Below the pieces are notes generated by a model. The model made no database searches, was not told the origin of the DNA, and saw only the letters and a list, made by a program, of their open reading frames with translations. A stretch of 64,000 nt of DNA from Ruegeria sp. HKCCSA071. Its GTDB lineage: Bacteria; Pseudomonadota; Alphaproteobacteria; Rhodobacterales; Rhodobacteraceae. Location of the stretch: positions 992,001 to 1,056,000 of the forward strand of contig NZ_JAEDOX010000001.1 in the NCBI RefSeq assembly GCF_017872555.1, in the 5' to 3' direction. A program made the translations under genes and the position numbers. The stretch's first letter is position 1. Every line of letters begins with the position of its first letter. Shown here in pieces: positions 27,225-36,699 of the stretch.

Positions 27225-27250
27225 GTAGGCCGGGCTTAAGCCCGGCCTAC
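27225..27250 (+). promoter_or_regulatory. Perfect intercistronic palindrome between glpV and glpS
   Basis: GTAGGCCGGGCTT (27225-27237) is followed directly by its exact reverse complement (27238-27250), 10 bases after the glpV stop. There is no U-tract after it. A REP-like hairpin in this place usually protects the upstream mRNA and gives more binding protein than translocator. It could also belong to a dispersed repeat family. Confidence 0.7.
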
Positions 27251-27276
27251 CCCTGAATGCCCCGCGAGTTTCCCAG

Positions 27277-28326
27277 ATGATTGAACTTCAAGACGCGACC
27301 AAACGGGTCGGCAACGTCATCCATATCAAGCCAACCAACCTGACGCTGCAAACCGGCCATTTCAACGTGCTATTGGGCGCGACAGGTTCCGGAAAAACGT
27401 CACTGATCAAAATGATGGCCGGGTTGGACCCGATCGCCTCAGGCAAGGTCCTGATGGACGGGCAGGACGTGACACGGTTGAACACGCAAAAGCGGCAGAT
27501 CAGCCTGGTGCACCAGTTCTTCGTGAACTACCCGCATATGACTGTATTCGACAATATCGCCTCGCCCCTGCGCGTGGCTGGCTTGGCTAAATCGGAGATC
27601 GATGGCCGCGTGGAAGAGGCCGCCGATCTGCTGCAACTGCGCCCCATGCTGCACCGCCGCCCACACGAGCTGTCGGGCGGGCAACAACAACGAACCGCGC
27701 TGGCGCGTGCCATCGCAAAAGAAAGCCGCGCCGTCTTCCTGGATGAGCCGCTGGCGAACCTTGATTATAAACTGCGCGAAGAGTTGCGCGAACAACTGCC
27801 CGATCTGTTCGCTGGTCGCGGGGCCGTCGTTGTCTACGCCACCTCGGAACCTGAAGAGGCATTGCTGCTGGGAGGCTACACCGCGCTGATGGAAGACGGC
27901 CGCGTGACCCAGTTCGGCCCAACCACCGAAATCTATCGCAATCCGGAAAACATCGCCGCGGCGCGTGTATTCTCGGACCCGCCTATCAATGTGGCCCGTA
28001 TCACTGTTTCCAGCGCCCGGGCGCAATTGGCAGGCAATGTCGGCTGGGCAGCCTCGGGCATGGCCGACGGGGAATATATGATCGCCGTTCGCCCTCATCG
28101 CGTGACGCCATTCCGTACGTCTGACGCCGATGTCGAACTGACCGGACGTGTGATCGTGACCGAACTGTCAGGTTCGGATTCCAGCGCGCATTTCCAGCAT
28201 GGTGACGAAGCCTGGGTTTCACTCGCCGCTGGCGTGCATCCTTATCAGGTCGGCGAAGATCACAGTTTCTACATGAACCCGGCGCATTGCCGGTACTTCA
28301 GCCAAGACGGCAAAAGGGTGGCCTGA
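27277..28326 (+). CDS. glpS: Glycerol ABC transporter ATP-binding protein GlpS
   Basis: The 349-residue ATPase has Walker A GATGSGKTS (34-42), a consensus signature LSGGQQQR (132-139) and Walker B FLDEP (154-158). However, the usual H-loop histidine is replaced: the sequence reads YATSEPEEAL at 187-196. A C-terminal TOBE/MalK-like regulatory domain follows. It pairs with GlpT, whose H-loop is intact but whose signature is degenerate, so the two would form one canonical and one degenerate ATP site. The stop is 1 base before the glpT start. Confidence 0.88.
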   Translation: MIELQDATKRVGNVIHIKPTNLTLQTGHFNVLLGATGSGKTSLIKMMAGLDPIASGKVLMDGQDVTRLNTQKRQISLVHQFFVNYPHMTVFDNIASPLRVAGLAKSEIDGRVEEAADLLQLRPMLHRRPHELSGGQQQRTALARAIAKESRAVFLDEPLANLDYKLREELREQLPDLFAGRGAVVVYATSEPEEALLLGGYTALMEDGRVTQFGPTTEIYRNPENIAAARVFSDPPINVARITVSSARAQLAGNVGWAASGMADGEYMIAVRPHRVTPFRTSDADVELTGRVIVTELSGSDSSAHFQHGDEAWVSLAAGVHPYQVGEDHSFYMNPAHCRYFSQDGKRVA

Positions 28327-28327
28327 C

Positions 28328-29404
28328 ATGGCACAGATCAAGCTTTCAAACCTTCGACACAGCTATATGCCATCGCCAAAAGGCCCCGAGGACTATGCCC
28401 TGAAGGAAATCGACGTGACATGGCGCGATGGCGGGGCCTATGCGCTGTTGGGGCCGTCAGGTTGTGGCAAGTCCACGCTGCTGAACATCATATCCGGTCT
28501 TCTCACCCCCTCGGAAGGCCGGATTCTGTTCGATGATCAGGACGTCACCGCCCTGCCCCCGGACCAACGCAACATCGCGCAGGTCTTCCAGTTTCCGGTG
28601 ATCTACGACACGATGACCGTGGGCGAGAATCTGGCCTTCCCGTTGAAGAACCGGGGTGTAGACGCCGAAACCATCAAGCGCCGTGTTCTGGAAATCGCCG
28701 AGATGCTGGACGTCACGGATATGCTGAACACCCGCGCATCAGGCCTGAGCCCGGACAACAAGCAGAAGATCTCGATGGGTCGCGGCCTTGTTCGCGACGA
28801 TGTGAATGCGGTGATGTTCGACGAACCGCTGACCGTGATCGACCCGCACCTGAAATGGAAACTGCGGTCCAAGCTGAAAGAGCTGCATCAGCGCGTGCAG
28901 GCCACCATGATCTACGTGACACATGACCAGACCGAGGCGTTGACCTTCGCCGACGAGGTGGTGGTAATGCAAGACGGCGAAGTGGTTCAGATCGGAACAC
29001 CTGTCGAACTGTTTGAACGGCCCCAGCACACATTTGTCGGCCATTTCATCGGCTCGCCGGGTATGAATGTCCTTCCATGTGAAGCCAAAGGCGACCGCGC
29101 CGTTTTTGAAGGGCACGAGGTCAAGCTGGAAGGTCCCACACATGGTAACGGCGGACGCACCGATCTGGGTATCCGCCCGGAATATGTAGGTTTCGGCGAC
29201 ACTGGCATTCCGGCGCATGTGACCAAGGTCGCCGATATCGGCCGCCACTATGTGGTCAGCGCAGTGGTCGGCAACACCGCCCTCAAGGTCGTGACCGAAC
29301 ACGGTGTACCGGAACCGGGATCACAGGTCTTTTTGCAATTCAAACCCGAACAATCCCGCGTCTACCGCGACGGCTGGATTGCAACTCAGGAGCGGGCGCA
29401 ATGA
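28328..29404 (+). CDS. glpT: Glycerol ABC transporter ATP-binding protein GlpT
   Basis: The 358-residue ATPase has Walker A GPSGCGKST (42-50), Walker B VMFDEP (162-167) and an intact H-loop VTHDQTEAL (197-205). The signature is degenerate: LSPDNKQ at 140-146 in place of LSGGQ. The C-terminal TOBE-type region is of MalK length. It begins 1 base after glpS and overlaps glpP by ATGA. The symbol follows the Rhizobium glpSTPQUV nomenclature and is unrelated to the E. coli GlpT antiporter. Confidence 0.88.
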   Translation: MAQIKLSNLRHSYMPSPKGPEDYALKEIDVTWRDGGAYALLGPSGCGKSTLLNIISGLLTPSEGRILFDDQDVTALPPDQRNIAQVFQFPVIYDTMTVGENLAFPLKNRGVDAETIKRRVLEIAEMLDVTDMLNTRASGLSPDNKQKISMGRGLVRDDVNAVMFDEPLTVIDPHLKWKLRSKLKELHQRVQATMIYVTHDQTEALTFADEVVVMQDGEVVQIGTPVELFERPQHTFVGHFIGSPGMNVLPCEAKGDRAVFEGHEVKLEGPTHGNGGRTDLGIRPEYVGFGDTGIPAHVTKVADIGRHYVVSAVVGNTALKVVTEHGVPEPGSQVFLQFKPEQSRVYRDGWIATQERAQ

Positions 29405-30264
29405 GAACGGAAAACCAAAAGGCATGGTTCTTTGTCCTGCCCGTTCTTGCGCTGGTGGCGTTCAACGCGCTGGTGCCCATGATGACGGTGGTCAACTACT
29501 CGGTGCAGGAAACCTTCGGCAACAACCAGTTTTTCTGGGAAGGTTTGGGCTGGTTCGAACAGATCCTGCGATCCGACCGTTTTCAGGCAGCACTTGGACG
29601 GCAATTCCTGTTTACCTTCCTGATCCTGCTGATCGAGGTGCCCTTGGGCATCATCGTCGCCCTGTCGATGCCGCGCAAAGGGTTCTGGGTGCCGGTCTGT
29701 CTGGTGCTGATGGCCTTGCCGATGCTGATCCCTTGGAATGTGGTTGGCTCGATGTGGAACATCTTCACCCTGCCCAAGATCGGATTGCTGGGATATTTTC
29801 TGAATGACGTGCTGGGTATCAACTATGACATGACGCAACAGCCGCTGTCGGCCTGGATAACCGTTATCGTCATGGACGTCTGGCACTGGACCTCGCTGGT
29901 TGTGCTGCTGTGCTATGCGGGCCTCGTATCGATCCCGGACGCCTATTATCAGGCCGCCAAGATCGACGGCGCCAGCCCATGGTCTGTGTTTCGATACATC
30001 CAGTTGCCCAAGATGAAGACGGTTCTGACCATCGCGATTTTGCTGCGGTTTATGGACAGCTTCAACATCTATACCGAGCCCTTTGTTCTGACCGGGGGTG
30101 GTCCCGGCAACTCGACCACCCTGCTGTCGATTGACCTTGTGAAAATCGCGCTGGGACAGTTCGACCTTGGCCCGGCGGCAGCGATGAGCCTGATCTACTT
30201 CGCCATCACTCTGCTGGTGTCGTGGCTCTTCTACACTCTGATGACAAAGGACGACGCAGAATGA
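29401..30264 (+). CDS. glpP: Glycerol ABC transporter permease GlpP
   Basis: The 287-residue inner-membrane protein has six predicted transmembrane helices. It carries the MalF/UgpA-type cytoplasmic loop motif (YYQAAKIDGASPWSVFRYIQLPKMK, the EAA-like loop, about residues 180-205) that docks on the ATPase. The start overlaps the glpT stop by 4 bases and the stop overlaps the glpQ start by 4 bases, so translation is tightly coupled. Confidence 0.9.
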   Translation: MRTENQKAWFFVLPVLALVAFNALVPMMTVVNYSVQETFGNNQFFWEGLGWFEQILRSDRFQAALGRQFLFTFLILLIEVPLGIIVALSMPRKGFWVPVCLVLMALPMLIPWNVVGSMWNIFTLPKIGLLGYFLNDVLGINYDMTQQPLSAWITVIVMDVWHWTSLVVLLCYAGLVSIPDAYYQAAKIDGASPWSVFRYIQLPKMKTVLTIAILLRFMDSFNIYTEPFVLTGGGPGNSTTLLSIDLVKIALGQFDLGPAAAMSLIYFAITLLVSWLFYTLMTKDDAE

Positions 30265-31058
30265 AAAAGCGGTCCATCATCCCGATCCTCTATATCGCGT
30301 TCCTGATGCTGCCGATCTATTGGCTGGTGGCGATGTCCTTCAAGACAACGAACGAGATCCTGTCGGGCTTTTCCCTGTTTCCCCAGACTTTTACGCTGGA
30401 AAACTATATCACCATCTTCACAGACCCAACCTGGTACTGGGGTTACATCAACTCGATTACCTATGTGACTCTGAACACAGTGCTTTCCGTCTGCGTTGCC
30501 CTGCCTGCGGCTTATGCGTTCTCACGCTATCGGTTCCTCGGTGACAAGCAGCTGTTCTTCTGGCTGTTGACCAACCGTATGGCTCCGGCGGCCGTGTTCG
30601 CCCTGCCATTCTTCCAGCTTTATTCGTCGATCCACCTTTTCGACACGTATCTGGCCGTGGCTTTGGCCCATACGCTGTTCAACGTGCCACTGGCGGTGTG
30701 GATTCTGGAAGGCTTCATGCGTGGCATCCCAAAGGAGCTGGATGAAACCGCCTATGTGGATGGATATTCGTTCCCGCGTTTCTTCGTGACGATCTTTCTG
30801 CCCAACATCAAGGCAGGTGTCGGTGTCGCGGCGTTCTTCTGCTTCATGTTCTCATGGGTAGAAATGCTGCTGGCCAAGACCCTGACCGCGGTTGAGGCCA
30901 AACCCATCGCTGCCGTGATGACCCGCACAGCATCCAGTGCCGGGTACGAATTGGGGCTGCTGGCCGCCGCGGGCACCCTGACCATCATCCCCGGTGCCAT
31001 CGTCATCTGGTTTGTTCGCAACTACATCGCGCGTGGCTTCGCGATGGGACGTGTGTGA
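30261..31058 (+). CDS. glpQ: Glycerol ABC transporter permease GlpQ
   Basis: The 265-residue second permease is of the MalG/UgpE type. It has six predicted helices and the EAA loop GIPKELDETAYVDGYSFPRFF (about 161-181). The ATG at 30261 overlaps the glpP stop as ATGA; an earlier in-frame start would overlap glpP by over 40 bases and lacks support. It is followed by the small membrane protein gene. Confidence 0.9.
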   Translation: MKKRSIIPILYIAFLMLPIYWLVAMSFKTTNEILSGFSLFPQTFTLENYITIFTDPTWYWGYINSITYVTLNTVLSVCVALPAAYAFSRYRFLGDKQLFFWLLTNRMAPAAVFALPFFQLYSSIHLFDTYLAVALAHTLFNVPLAVWILEGFMRGIPKELDETAYVDGYSFPRFFVTIFLPNIKAGVGVAAFFCFMFSWVEMLLAKTLTAVEAKPIAAVMTRTASSAGYELGLLAAAGTLTIIPGAIVIWFVRNYIARGFAMGRV

Positions 31059-31066
31059 GGTTCAAT

Positions 31067-31471
31067 ATGCGAAAACTGCTTCTCACCCTGCCCTTCCTGC
31101 CCTCAGCAGCCTTTGCCCAGGCCAAGGCCGGATGGGGCAATGTCGGACAAGAGGCCGAAAAAGGGTTCTCGTGGACGGACCCCCTTTGGCCCGATTTCTG
31201 GATGGCATGGACACCTGCCACGCTGGCCGTGTTTGTCGGTATCTTCTCGGCCATTGCATGCATTGGCTTGCTGGAAGGCTTCAAATTCCGCGACGGGATC
31301 GAGCGACGCGGGGTTCTGGGGCTGACGACCACGCTGGGGGATCGCCTGTTCATCACCCTTCTGGGGTCCGCATATATTTTCCTGGCGTGGCTTGGATTGA
31401 TTGGGCAACCAGTCTGGACACCACTATTCCTGTCCATTGGCTGGGGCGTTTTTGTGTTCTGGAAAGTTTAG
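31067..31471 (+). CDS. glpU: DUF2160 small integral membrane protein (GlpU)
   Basis: The 134-residue protein begins with a hydrophobic segment that looks like a signal or first helix (MRKLLLTLPFLPSAAFAQA). It then has a conserved WTDPLWPDFWMAWTPATL block and three hydrophobic helices. The family occurs in glycerol ABC operons (GlpU of Rhizobium), where its exact role is not known. The ATG at 31067 has GAGG 6 bases upstream; a GTG at 31055 would overlap glpQ by 4 bases and add four residues. Confidence 0.8.
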   Translation: MRKLLLTLPFLPSAAFAQAKAGWGNVGQEAEKGFSWTDPLWPDFWMAWTPATLAVFVGIFSAIACIGLLEGFKFRDGIERRGVLGLTTTLGDRLFITLLGSAYIFLAWLGLIGQPVWTPLFLSIGWGVFVFWKV

Positions 31472-31518
31472 ACTTTGAGAAATCGCGAAAGGATGCTTGT
31501 CTGTCAGGCATAATAACG

Positions 31519-31932
31519 ATGACGACACCGAGACCGATGCGAAAGAAAAAGACAACAAATCTGCTGACCGAGGTCGAACTGGAGTTCATGAACGAGCTCT
31601 GGGCGCTCGGGCAAGGCTCGGTGCGTGATGTCCTGGACCGCCTGCCGTCAGAACGCAACCTGGCCTATACATCCGGGGCCACGATCCTGCGCATTCTGGA
31701 TGAGAAGGGTTTTGTGGAGAGTCACAAATCTGGAAAAACCCTGATCTACACACCTCTTCTGGAAAAGGACAGATATCAGGCCCGTTCGCTGCAAAATCTG
31801 TCGCGCACGCTTTTCGACGACACCCCCGCCACACTGGTGGCGCGGCTGGTCGACGACGCGGGGCTGAGCGAAGCCGACCTGGAGGAAATTCGAGCACTGG
31901 TAGAGAGGAGACTGCAAAATGACAGCGGTTAG
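31519..31932 (+). CDS. BlaI/MecI/CopY family transcriptional repressor
   Basis: The 137-residue protein has the winged helix of the penicillinase-repressor family (LEFMNELWALGQGSVRDVLDRL ... SGATILRILDEKGFVESHKSGKTLIYTPL, about 20-85) and a helical dimer region (TPATLVARLVDDAGLSEADLEEIRALVER). Repressors of this type are inactivated by cleavage after a partner M56 protease senses a signal. The partner gene overlaps by 14 bases downstream. An ATG 6 codons later is an alternative start. Confidence 0.88.
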   Translation: MTTPRPMRKKKTTNLLTEVELEFMNELWALGQGSVRDVLDRLPSERNLAYTSGATILRILDEKGFVESHKSGKTLIYTPLLEKDRYQARSLQNLSRTLFDDTPATLVARLVDDAGLSEADLEEIRALVERRLQNDSG

Positions 31933-33016
31933 ACCGGTTCTCGACGCATTTATCGAACTTAACATCGTGCTGGCCTTTTCGGCGGTCATCTGGCTGATGA
32001 CTCGCACAGCCCTAAGCCGCACCGCCCTGCGCAACGGCTATGTCGCACAGTTGCGGGCGCTTAAGACCCTGTGCATCTGTGTCCTTGCCAGTCCGTTTCT
32101 GGCCGTTGGCGTTTCGTCGCTGGCGACTTACGCATGGCCGGGCAGTGCCGTGGCCCTTGGCGATATCGCTGTTGCAGCCTATCTGCGCGGCGACATCGCA
32201 ATGCCTGCCACGCAGTTCGAAGCATTGCTGAACACCCGCGAAAGATGGGTTGATCTGGCATTGTCCGGGCAGCAGCCCGTGATCACCCTTGTTGCCGCCA
32301 TACTTGCCTGCATCGCAGCCATGTACGCCGCGCGTGCTTTGCGGGATGCATTGACGATCCGTCAGACTGTCAATTCCAGTTTTCTTTGGCGGCGGTCCGC
32401 CAAGGTGGATATTCTACTGTCCGATCGCATCACTGTGCCCTTTGCCGTGCGAGGACTTCGCCGCCGCCACGTCGTTCTGCCGAGCCATCTGCTGGACACC
32501 CCGCGCGAGTTGCGTTTTGCACTCGCTCACGAGTTTCAGCATATCCGTACTGGTGACGTTGAATGGGAACTGGGCTTTGAACTGCTGCGGCCACTATTGT
32601 TCTGGAACCCGGCCTACCTGATGCTCAAGTATCAGTTCGGTCGGCTGCGCGAGTTGGCCTGTGACCAGTCGGTTGTTGCGCGCAAACGGATTGACGCACG
32701 GGAATACACGGCATGCCTGCTGAACTATTGCGCCCGGACAATATCAACCAACAGCCCACGCGTTCTGAATGTTGCCTTTGTGACAGGCGGCAAGGCAAAG
32801 CGCGTGTTGCGGCAACGTGTAATCGCACTGACCGATGTTCAGCCATCGGTCCCTGCCCTACCGGCATTATTCCTGGGAATGACACTGGTCTTTGGTGCGC
32901 TTTTGGCTCTGGGATCGGCCTCAATCCAGCAGACGAGGGATTGGAGCCATGACCGCCTGATGCTGTCGACGGTGGTCAACCTGGAACGGCTGGAGGCGCG
33001 CAATCAGGGGAACTGA
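31919..33016 (+). CDS. M56 family metallopeptidase (BlaR1/MecR1-like sensor without penicillin-binding domain)
   Basis: The 365-residue membrane protease has helices near residues 14-27, 48-65 and 120-140. Its zinc motif is HEFQH (204-208), followed by the glutamate region ELACDQSVVARKR, and a last helix near 310-330. It stops there, with no C-terminal penicillin-sensing domain of true BlaR1. The start lies inside the repressor gene (14-base overlap), so the two form a repressor/anti-repressor unit. What it senses is unknown, and no beta-lactamase gene is nearby. Confidence 0.85.
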   Translation: MTAVRPVLDAFIELNIVLAFSAVIWLMTRTALSRTALRNGYVAQLRALKTLCICVLASPFLAVGVSSLATYAWPGSAVALGDIAVAAYLRGDIAMPATQFEALLNTRERWVDLALSGQQPVITLVAAILACIAAMYAARALRDALTIRQTVNSSFLWRRSAKVDILLSDRITVPFAVRGLRRRHVVLPSHLLDTPRELRFALAHEFQHIRTGDVEWELGFELLRPLLFWNPAYLMLKYQFGRLRELACDQSVVARKRIDAREYTACLLNYCARTISTNSPRVLNVAFVTGGKAKRVLRQRVIALTDVQPSVPALPALFLGMTLVFGALLALGSASIQQTRDWSHDRLMLSTVVNLERLEARNQGN

Positions 33017-33025
33017 CCTGATCGC

Positions 33026-34429
33026 TTACCAACCGCGACGCCCGAACAGCGAGTGAAGTCGCCCCTGATCGGTAAAAGGCTCGGGCGATTGCACGCGTTC
33101 CAGCCGTGCAACAACGCGCGCGACAAGAACCCATCCTATGACAGCAAAGATGACGCCCCCAAAAGCCTGCCCCAACAGAACGCCCGACGCCCCGGCGAGT
33201 TGTGAGCCAATCTTGGCAAACACCCATGTGCCAATGGTGTGACGGCCCCAGTTTATCCACGTGGAATAGACCGGACGGCCTAGATTGTTGAAACTGGCAT
33301 TTGTCACAAAAATCACACCGTTGAAGAAAGAAGCCAATGCCAGCGGACCGCAGAACAGGTAAATCAGTACGCGCGTTTCCCCCTGCGCTGCGAACAAATT
33401 CGCAATTGGGGACCGGAGCAAAAACAGAATGGCCGACATGCAAAGAACGTAAATTGCGGTGAACTTAATCCCGGCCAGAAACGCAGCGCGCACGCGATCA
33501 AATTTTTCTGCCCCGAAATTCTGCCCGATGATTGGTCCTATTGCCCCCGACAGCGCAAAGATGACCGAAAACGCCACTGGCAAGAGACGTCCAATCACCG
33601 CCATGCCTGCAACCGCATCCGTTCCGAACTGCGCAATTTCCCGAACAACGATGGCATTCCCGATCGGTGTGGCGACGTTCGTCAGAACGGCAGGGATTGC
33701 GATGGCCCGCACGGGCCGAAAATCCTGTGCCACCTGTTTCAGCGATGGTCGTGCAAATCCCTGATGCACCCGCAGTGCGGGCCACAATGCTGCGCCCAAC
33801 ATGCATAGCCGCGCCAGGACCGAGGCGATTGCGGCCCCATCCAGCCCCAGCCCGACCGCAAAGATCAAAATCGGGTCAAGAACTGCATTCACAACGCCGC
33901 CGTAAATCGTTGCCATCATTGATCGTCGCGCATCGCCGTGGGCGCGCAGCACAGCCATCGCCGCCATCGCAATCGACATCACCCACATGGTCGGCAGAAT
34001 GATAGAAACATAGCGCGTCGCCAGCCTCAAAACCTCGCCTTCTGCGCCAAGCAGCGACAGCAGAAAGCTGACGTTCAGCAGCACCAGAACAGAGGTAACC
34101 AACCCGACGATCAGCCCCAAAACGGCGACACTGGATGCGTATTGCCTTGCCTGTTCGGCCCGCCCGCCGCCCAACTCACGCGCGACCAGCGCCCCGGCAG
34201 AAATCGACAGACCTATGTTGATCGCGTTGGTGAAGAACAGCAGCGTCCCGGCATAACCTACCGCTGCCGCCAGCGCGTCGTTGCCCAGCATCGAGATAAA
34301 GACCATATCGACAAAATCGACAGCAAAGATCGCCATCAATCCGATGCTGGTGGTCAGCGACATGCGTGTCACATGCAGCATCAAACTGCCGCTTAGAAAG
34401 ATTGCCTTACCTGCCGATTTTTCTACCAA
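33026..34429 (-). CDS. MATE family efflux transporter
   Basis: The 467-residue protein has about 12 predicted transmembrane helices in two halves and typical MATE features (GLMAIFAVDFVDMVFISMLG; VGYAGTLLFFTNAINIGLSISAGALVARELGGG; LDPILIFAVGLGLDGAAIASVLAR). MATE proteins export drugs or metabolites in exchange for Na+ or H+. The start at 34429 is TTG; an internal ATG at MLHVTRM would remove part of the conserved N-terminus. It converges on the BlaR1-like gene with 9 bases between. Confidence 0.87.
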   Translation of the reverse strand: MVEKSAGKAIFLSGSLMLHVTRMSLTTSIGLMAIFAVDFVDMVFISMLGNDALAAAVGYAGTLLFFTNAINIGLSISAGALVARELGGGRAEQARQYASSVAVLGLIVGLVTSVLVLLNVSFLLSLLGAEGEVLRLATRYVSIILPTMWVMSIAMAAMAVLRAHGDARRSMMATIYGGVVNAVLDPILIFAVGLGLDGAAIASVLARLCMLGAALWPALRVHQGFARPSLKQVAQDFRPVRAIAIPAVLTNVATPIGNAIVVREIAQFGTDAVAGMAVIGRLLPVAFSVIFALSGAIGPIIGQNFGAEKFDRVRAAFLAGIKFTAIYVLCMSAILFLLRSPIANLFAAQGETRVLIYLFCGPLALASFFNGVIFVTNASFNNLGRPVYSTWINWGRHTIGTWVFAKIGSQLAGASGVLLGQAFGGVIFAVIGWVLVARVVARLERVQSPEPFTDQGRLHSLFGRRGW

Positions 34430-34493
34430 TACTCTGGTCGTCCCATCTGCGCGACCCGGACGGGGCCCATGATGCCACTGCGTTCAACAAGGG

Positions 34494-34540
34494 AAAGCCC
34501 CGGGCAACGCCTAAGTAAACTCACGCGTTTCCGGGGCTTT
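34494..34540 (-). terminator. Possible terminator after xylA
   Basis: AAAGCCCCGG (34494-34503) and CCGGGGCTTT (34531-34540) form a perfect 10-bp stem with a 27-base loop. It lies 41 bases downstream of the xylA stop on the minus strand and before the MATE start. The trailing T-run is short, so activity as an intrinsic terminator is uncertain. Confidence 0.45.
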
Positions 34541-34580
34541 GTACATCGATTATTTTGAGTTCTGGCTGAACCGACCGGAA

Positions 34581-35888
34581 TTACACAAAGCGGTTCACGT
34601 AATTCTCTAGCACTTCCTGACGCCCTGAACGAGGCTGAGGATTGAGGTCTTCGGCAAGCACCCGCGCCGCGATCTCGTCGAGGCCGGAACTCAGCATCGC
34701 CTGAGCCTTGGGCGTTTTCCAGCCTGCATACCGGTCGGCCAACGCCTGCTCCAACCCACCATCTTCAAACATCGCAGCCGCCGATTTCAGGCCCCGGGCA
34801 CAGATATCCATCCCGCCCACATGCGCAGCGATCAGGTCTTCGGCGTCGATGGATTGCCTGCGAAGCTTGGCGTCGAAATTGGTACCACCCGTAGTAAAAC
34901 CGCCCGCTTTCAGAATGTGGTAATAAGCCAACGCAACCTCGGGCGTGTTGTTGGGGAACTGATCCGTATCCCACCCGGACTGGTAATCGTTTCGGTTCAT
35001 GTCGATGGAGCCCAGCATCCCTTCGGCCGCGGCAACAGCGATCTCATGTTCAAAACTGTGTCCTGCCAGGATTGCGTGCCCTTGTTCCAGGTTCAGCTTG
35101 ACCTCATCCTCAAGGCCGTACTTGCGCAGGAAACCGATGCAGGTTGCCGCATCGAAATCATATTGATGCTTGGACGGCTCCTGCGGTTTGGGTTCTACAA
35201 GGATCGTGCCTTTGAAGCCGATCTTGTGCTTGTACTCGACCACCATGTTCAGGAACCGGCCCATATGATCCAGTTCAGCCTTCATGTCGGTATTGAGCAG
35301 CGTCTCGTAGCCCTCGCGCCCGCCCCAAAGCACATAGTTCTCGCCCCCCAGTTTGTGGGTGGCATCAATGCAGGATTTCACTGTGGCGGCGGCAAATGCA
35401 AAGACATCAGGGTCGGGGTTGGTGCTGGCACCGCCCATCCAGCGACGGTGGCTGAACATATTGGCCGTACCCCACAGAAGCTTGGTGCCGGATTCCTGCA
35501 TCTTTTCACCGATATAATCGGTGATCTCGTTCAACGTGCGCAGATTTTCGGCGAAGTTCCCCTGCTCAGGGCGGATATCGGCATCATGCCAGCAGAAATA
35601 GGGCTGACCAATGATCTCGAACATCTCAAAGGCAACATCGGCCTTCATTTTAGCGCGGCCCATGTCATCTTGCGGATGCCATGGACGTTCAAAAGTCGAG
35701 CCACCAAACGGATCCCCGCCTTCCCAGGCAAACGAGTGCCACCACGCCACGGCAAAACGCAGGTGATCCTCCATGCGCTTACCCATCACGATCTCGTCCG
35801 GGTTGTAGTGACGGAATGCGAGCGGGTTCTTACTGTTCTCGCCCTCGAACTGGACCTGCTCGATCCCCTGAAAGAAACCGCTCGTCAT
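34581..35888 (-). CDS. xylA: Xylose isomerase
   Basis: XylA converts D-xylose to D-xylulose in the cytoplasm. The 435-residue protein is of class II length. Its metal and active-site blocks are [28 protein letters not shown] and the downstream [17 protein letters not shown] and [19 protein letters not shown]. It is the last gene of the minus-strand xylFHG-xylA group, 10 bases after the ATPase gene. Kinase and mutarotase genes lie about 8 kb away in a second xyl operon. Confidence 0.97.
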   Translation of the reverse strand: MTSGFFQGIEQVQFEGENSKNPLAFRHYNPDEIVMGKRMEDHLRFAVAWWHSFAWEGGDPFGGSTFERPWHPQDDMGRAKMKADVAFEMFEIIGQPYFCWHDADIRPEQGNFAENLRTLNEITDYIGEKMQESGTKLLWGTANMFSHRRWMGGASTNPDPDVFAFAAATVKSCIDATHKLGGENYVLWGGREGYETLLNTDMKAELDHMGRFLNMVVEYKHKIGFKGTILVEPKPQEPSKHQYDFDAATCIGFLRKYGLEDEVKLNLEQGHAILAGHSFEHEIAVAAAEGMLGSIDMNRNDYQSGWDTDQFPNNTPEVALAYYHILKAGGFTTGGTNFDAKLRRQSIDAEDLIAAHVGGMDICARGLKSAAAMFEDGGLEQALADRYAGWKTPKAQAMLSSGLDEIAARVLAEDLNPQPRSGRQEVLENYVNRFV

Positions 35889-35898
35889 CTCGTTTACC

Positions 35899-36699
35899 TC
35901 ATTCCGTCTTTTCGCCGGGCTTCTTGCCCAAAATGATCATCGACAACAGATCGTCATCCGTGACATCGGCGATGTCGACAGTGCCAACCAGTTGCCCGTT
36001 TTTCATGACCGAAGCCCGGTCGCACAACTCCATCACTGCATGCACGTCGTGGTCGATCAGGAAAATCCCGATCCCCTGCGCCTTGAGCTGTTGGATCAGG
36101 TCCGCCACCATCTGTGTTTCGTGCGGGCCAAGCGCGGCTGTGGGCTCGTCCATGATCAGGATACGCGCGTTGAAGTACACCGCACGCGCTATGGCCACCG
36201 ACTGCCGCTGACCGCCGGATAGCGCCGAGACCGGGTCATTGAACTTCTGAAAGTTCGGGTTCAACTGTGCCATGATCTTGCGGCATTCGGCCTCCATCGC
36301 GGCATCGTTGACCAGCCCGAAGGGCGTGACCATCTCCCGCCCCAGGAAAAGGTTCGAACTTGCATCCAGATTGTCCGCCAAGGCCAGCGTCTGATAGATC
36401 GTCTCGATATTGTTTGCACGCGCATCGCGGGGGTTGTTGATCTCAACCTTCTTGCCGTCGATCAGGATCTCTCCGTGGTCCTTCTGATAGGCTCCCGAAA
36501 GCACCTTGATCAGAGTAGATTTACCGGCCCCGTTGTGGCCCAGAAGGCCCACAACCTCGCCCGGGTACAAGTCGACCGAGACACGGTCCACCGCCTTGAT
36601 GCCGCCGAACGAAATCGAGATATCGCGCATTTCGACAAGCGGAGGCTGGCCGGACCCACGGCCCGAAGTTTGGTTCTGTGTTTCTTGTGCTTGCATCAT
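35899..36699 (-). CDS. xylG: Xylose ABC transporter ATP-binding protein
   Basis: The 266-residue ATPase has Walker [10 protein letters not shown] (about 54-62), signature LSGGQRQ (about 159-165), and Walker [12 protein letters not shown]. It has only a single nucleotide-binding domain, unlike the duplicated E. coli XylG of about 510 residues. This matches the short ATPases of fructose/xylose importers in alphaproteobacteria, which presumably act as a homodimer. The start codon region (ATGATG) overlaps the permease stop as ATGA. Confidence 0.92.
   Translation of the reverse strand: MMQAQETQNQTSGRGSGQPPLVEMRDISISFGGIKAVDRVSVDLYPGEVVGLLGHNGAGKSTLIKVLSGAYQKDHGEILIDGKKVEINNPRDARANNIETIYQTLALADNLDASSNLFLGREMVTPFGLVNDAAMEAECRKIMAQLNPNFQKFNDPVSALSGGQRQSVAIARAVYFNARILIMDEPTAALGPHETQMVADLIQQLKAQGIGIFLIDHDVHAVMELCDRASVMKNGQLVGTVDIADVTDDDLLSMIILGKKPGEKTE

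Noticed and set aside
30994..31518. Upstream extension of the BlaI-type repressor frame
   Set aside because: It runs through glpQ and glpU in another frame; the family N-terminus starts at or after 31519.
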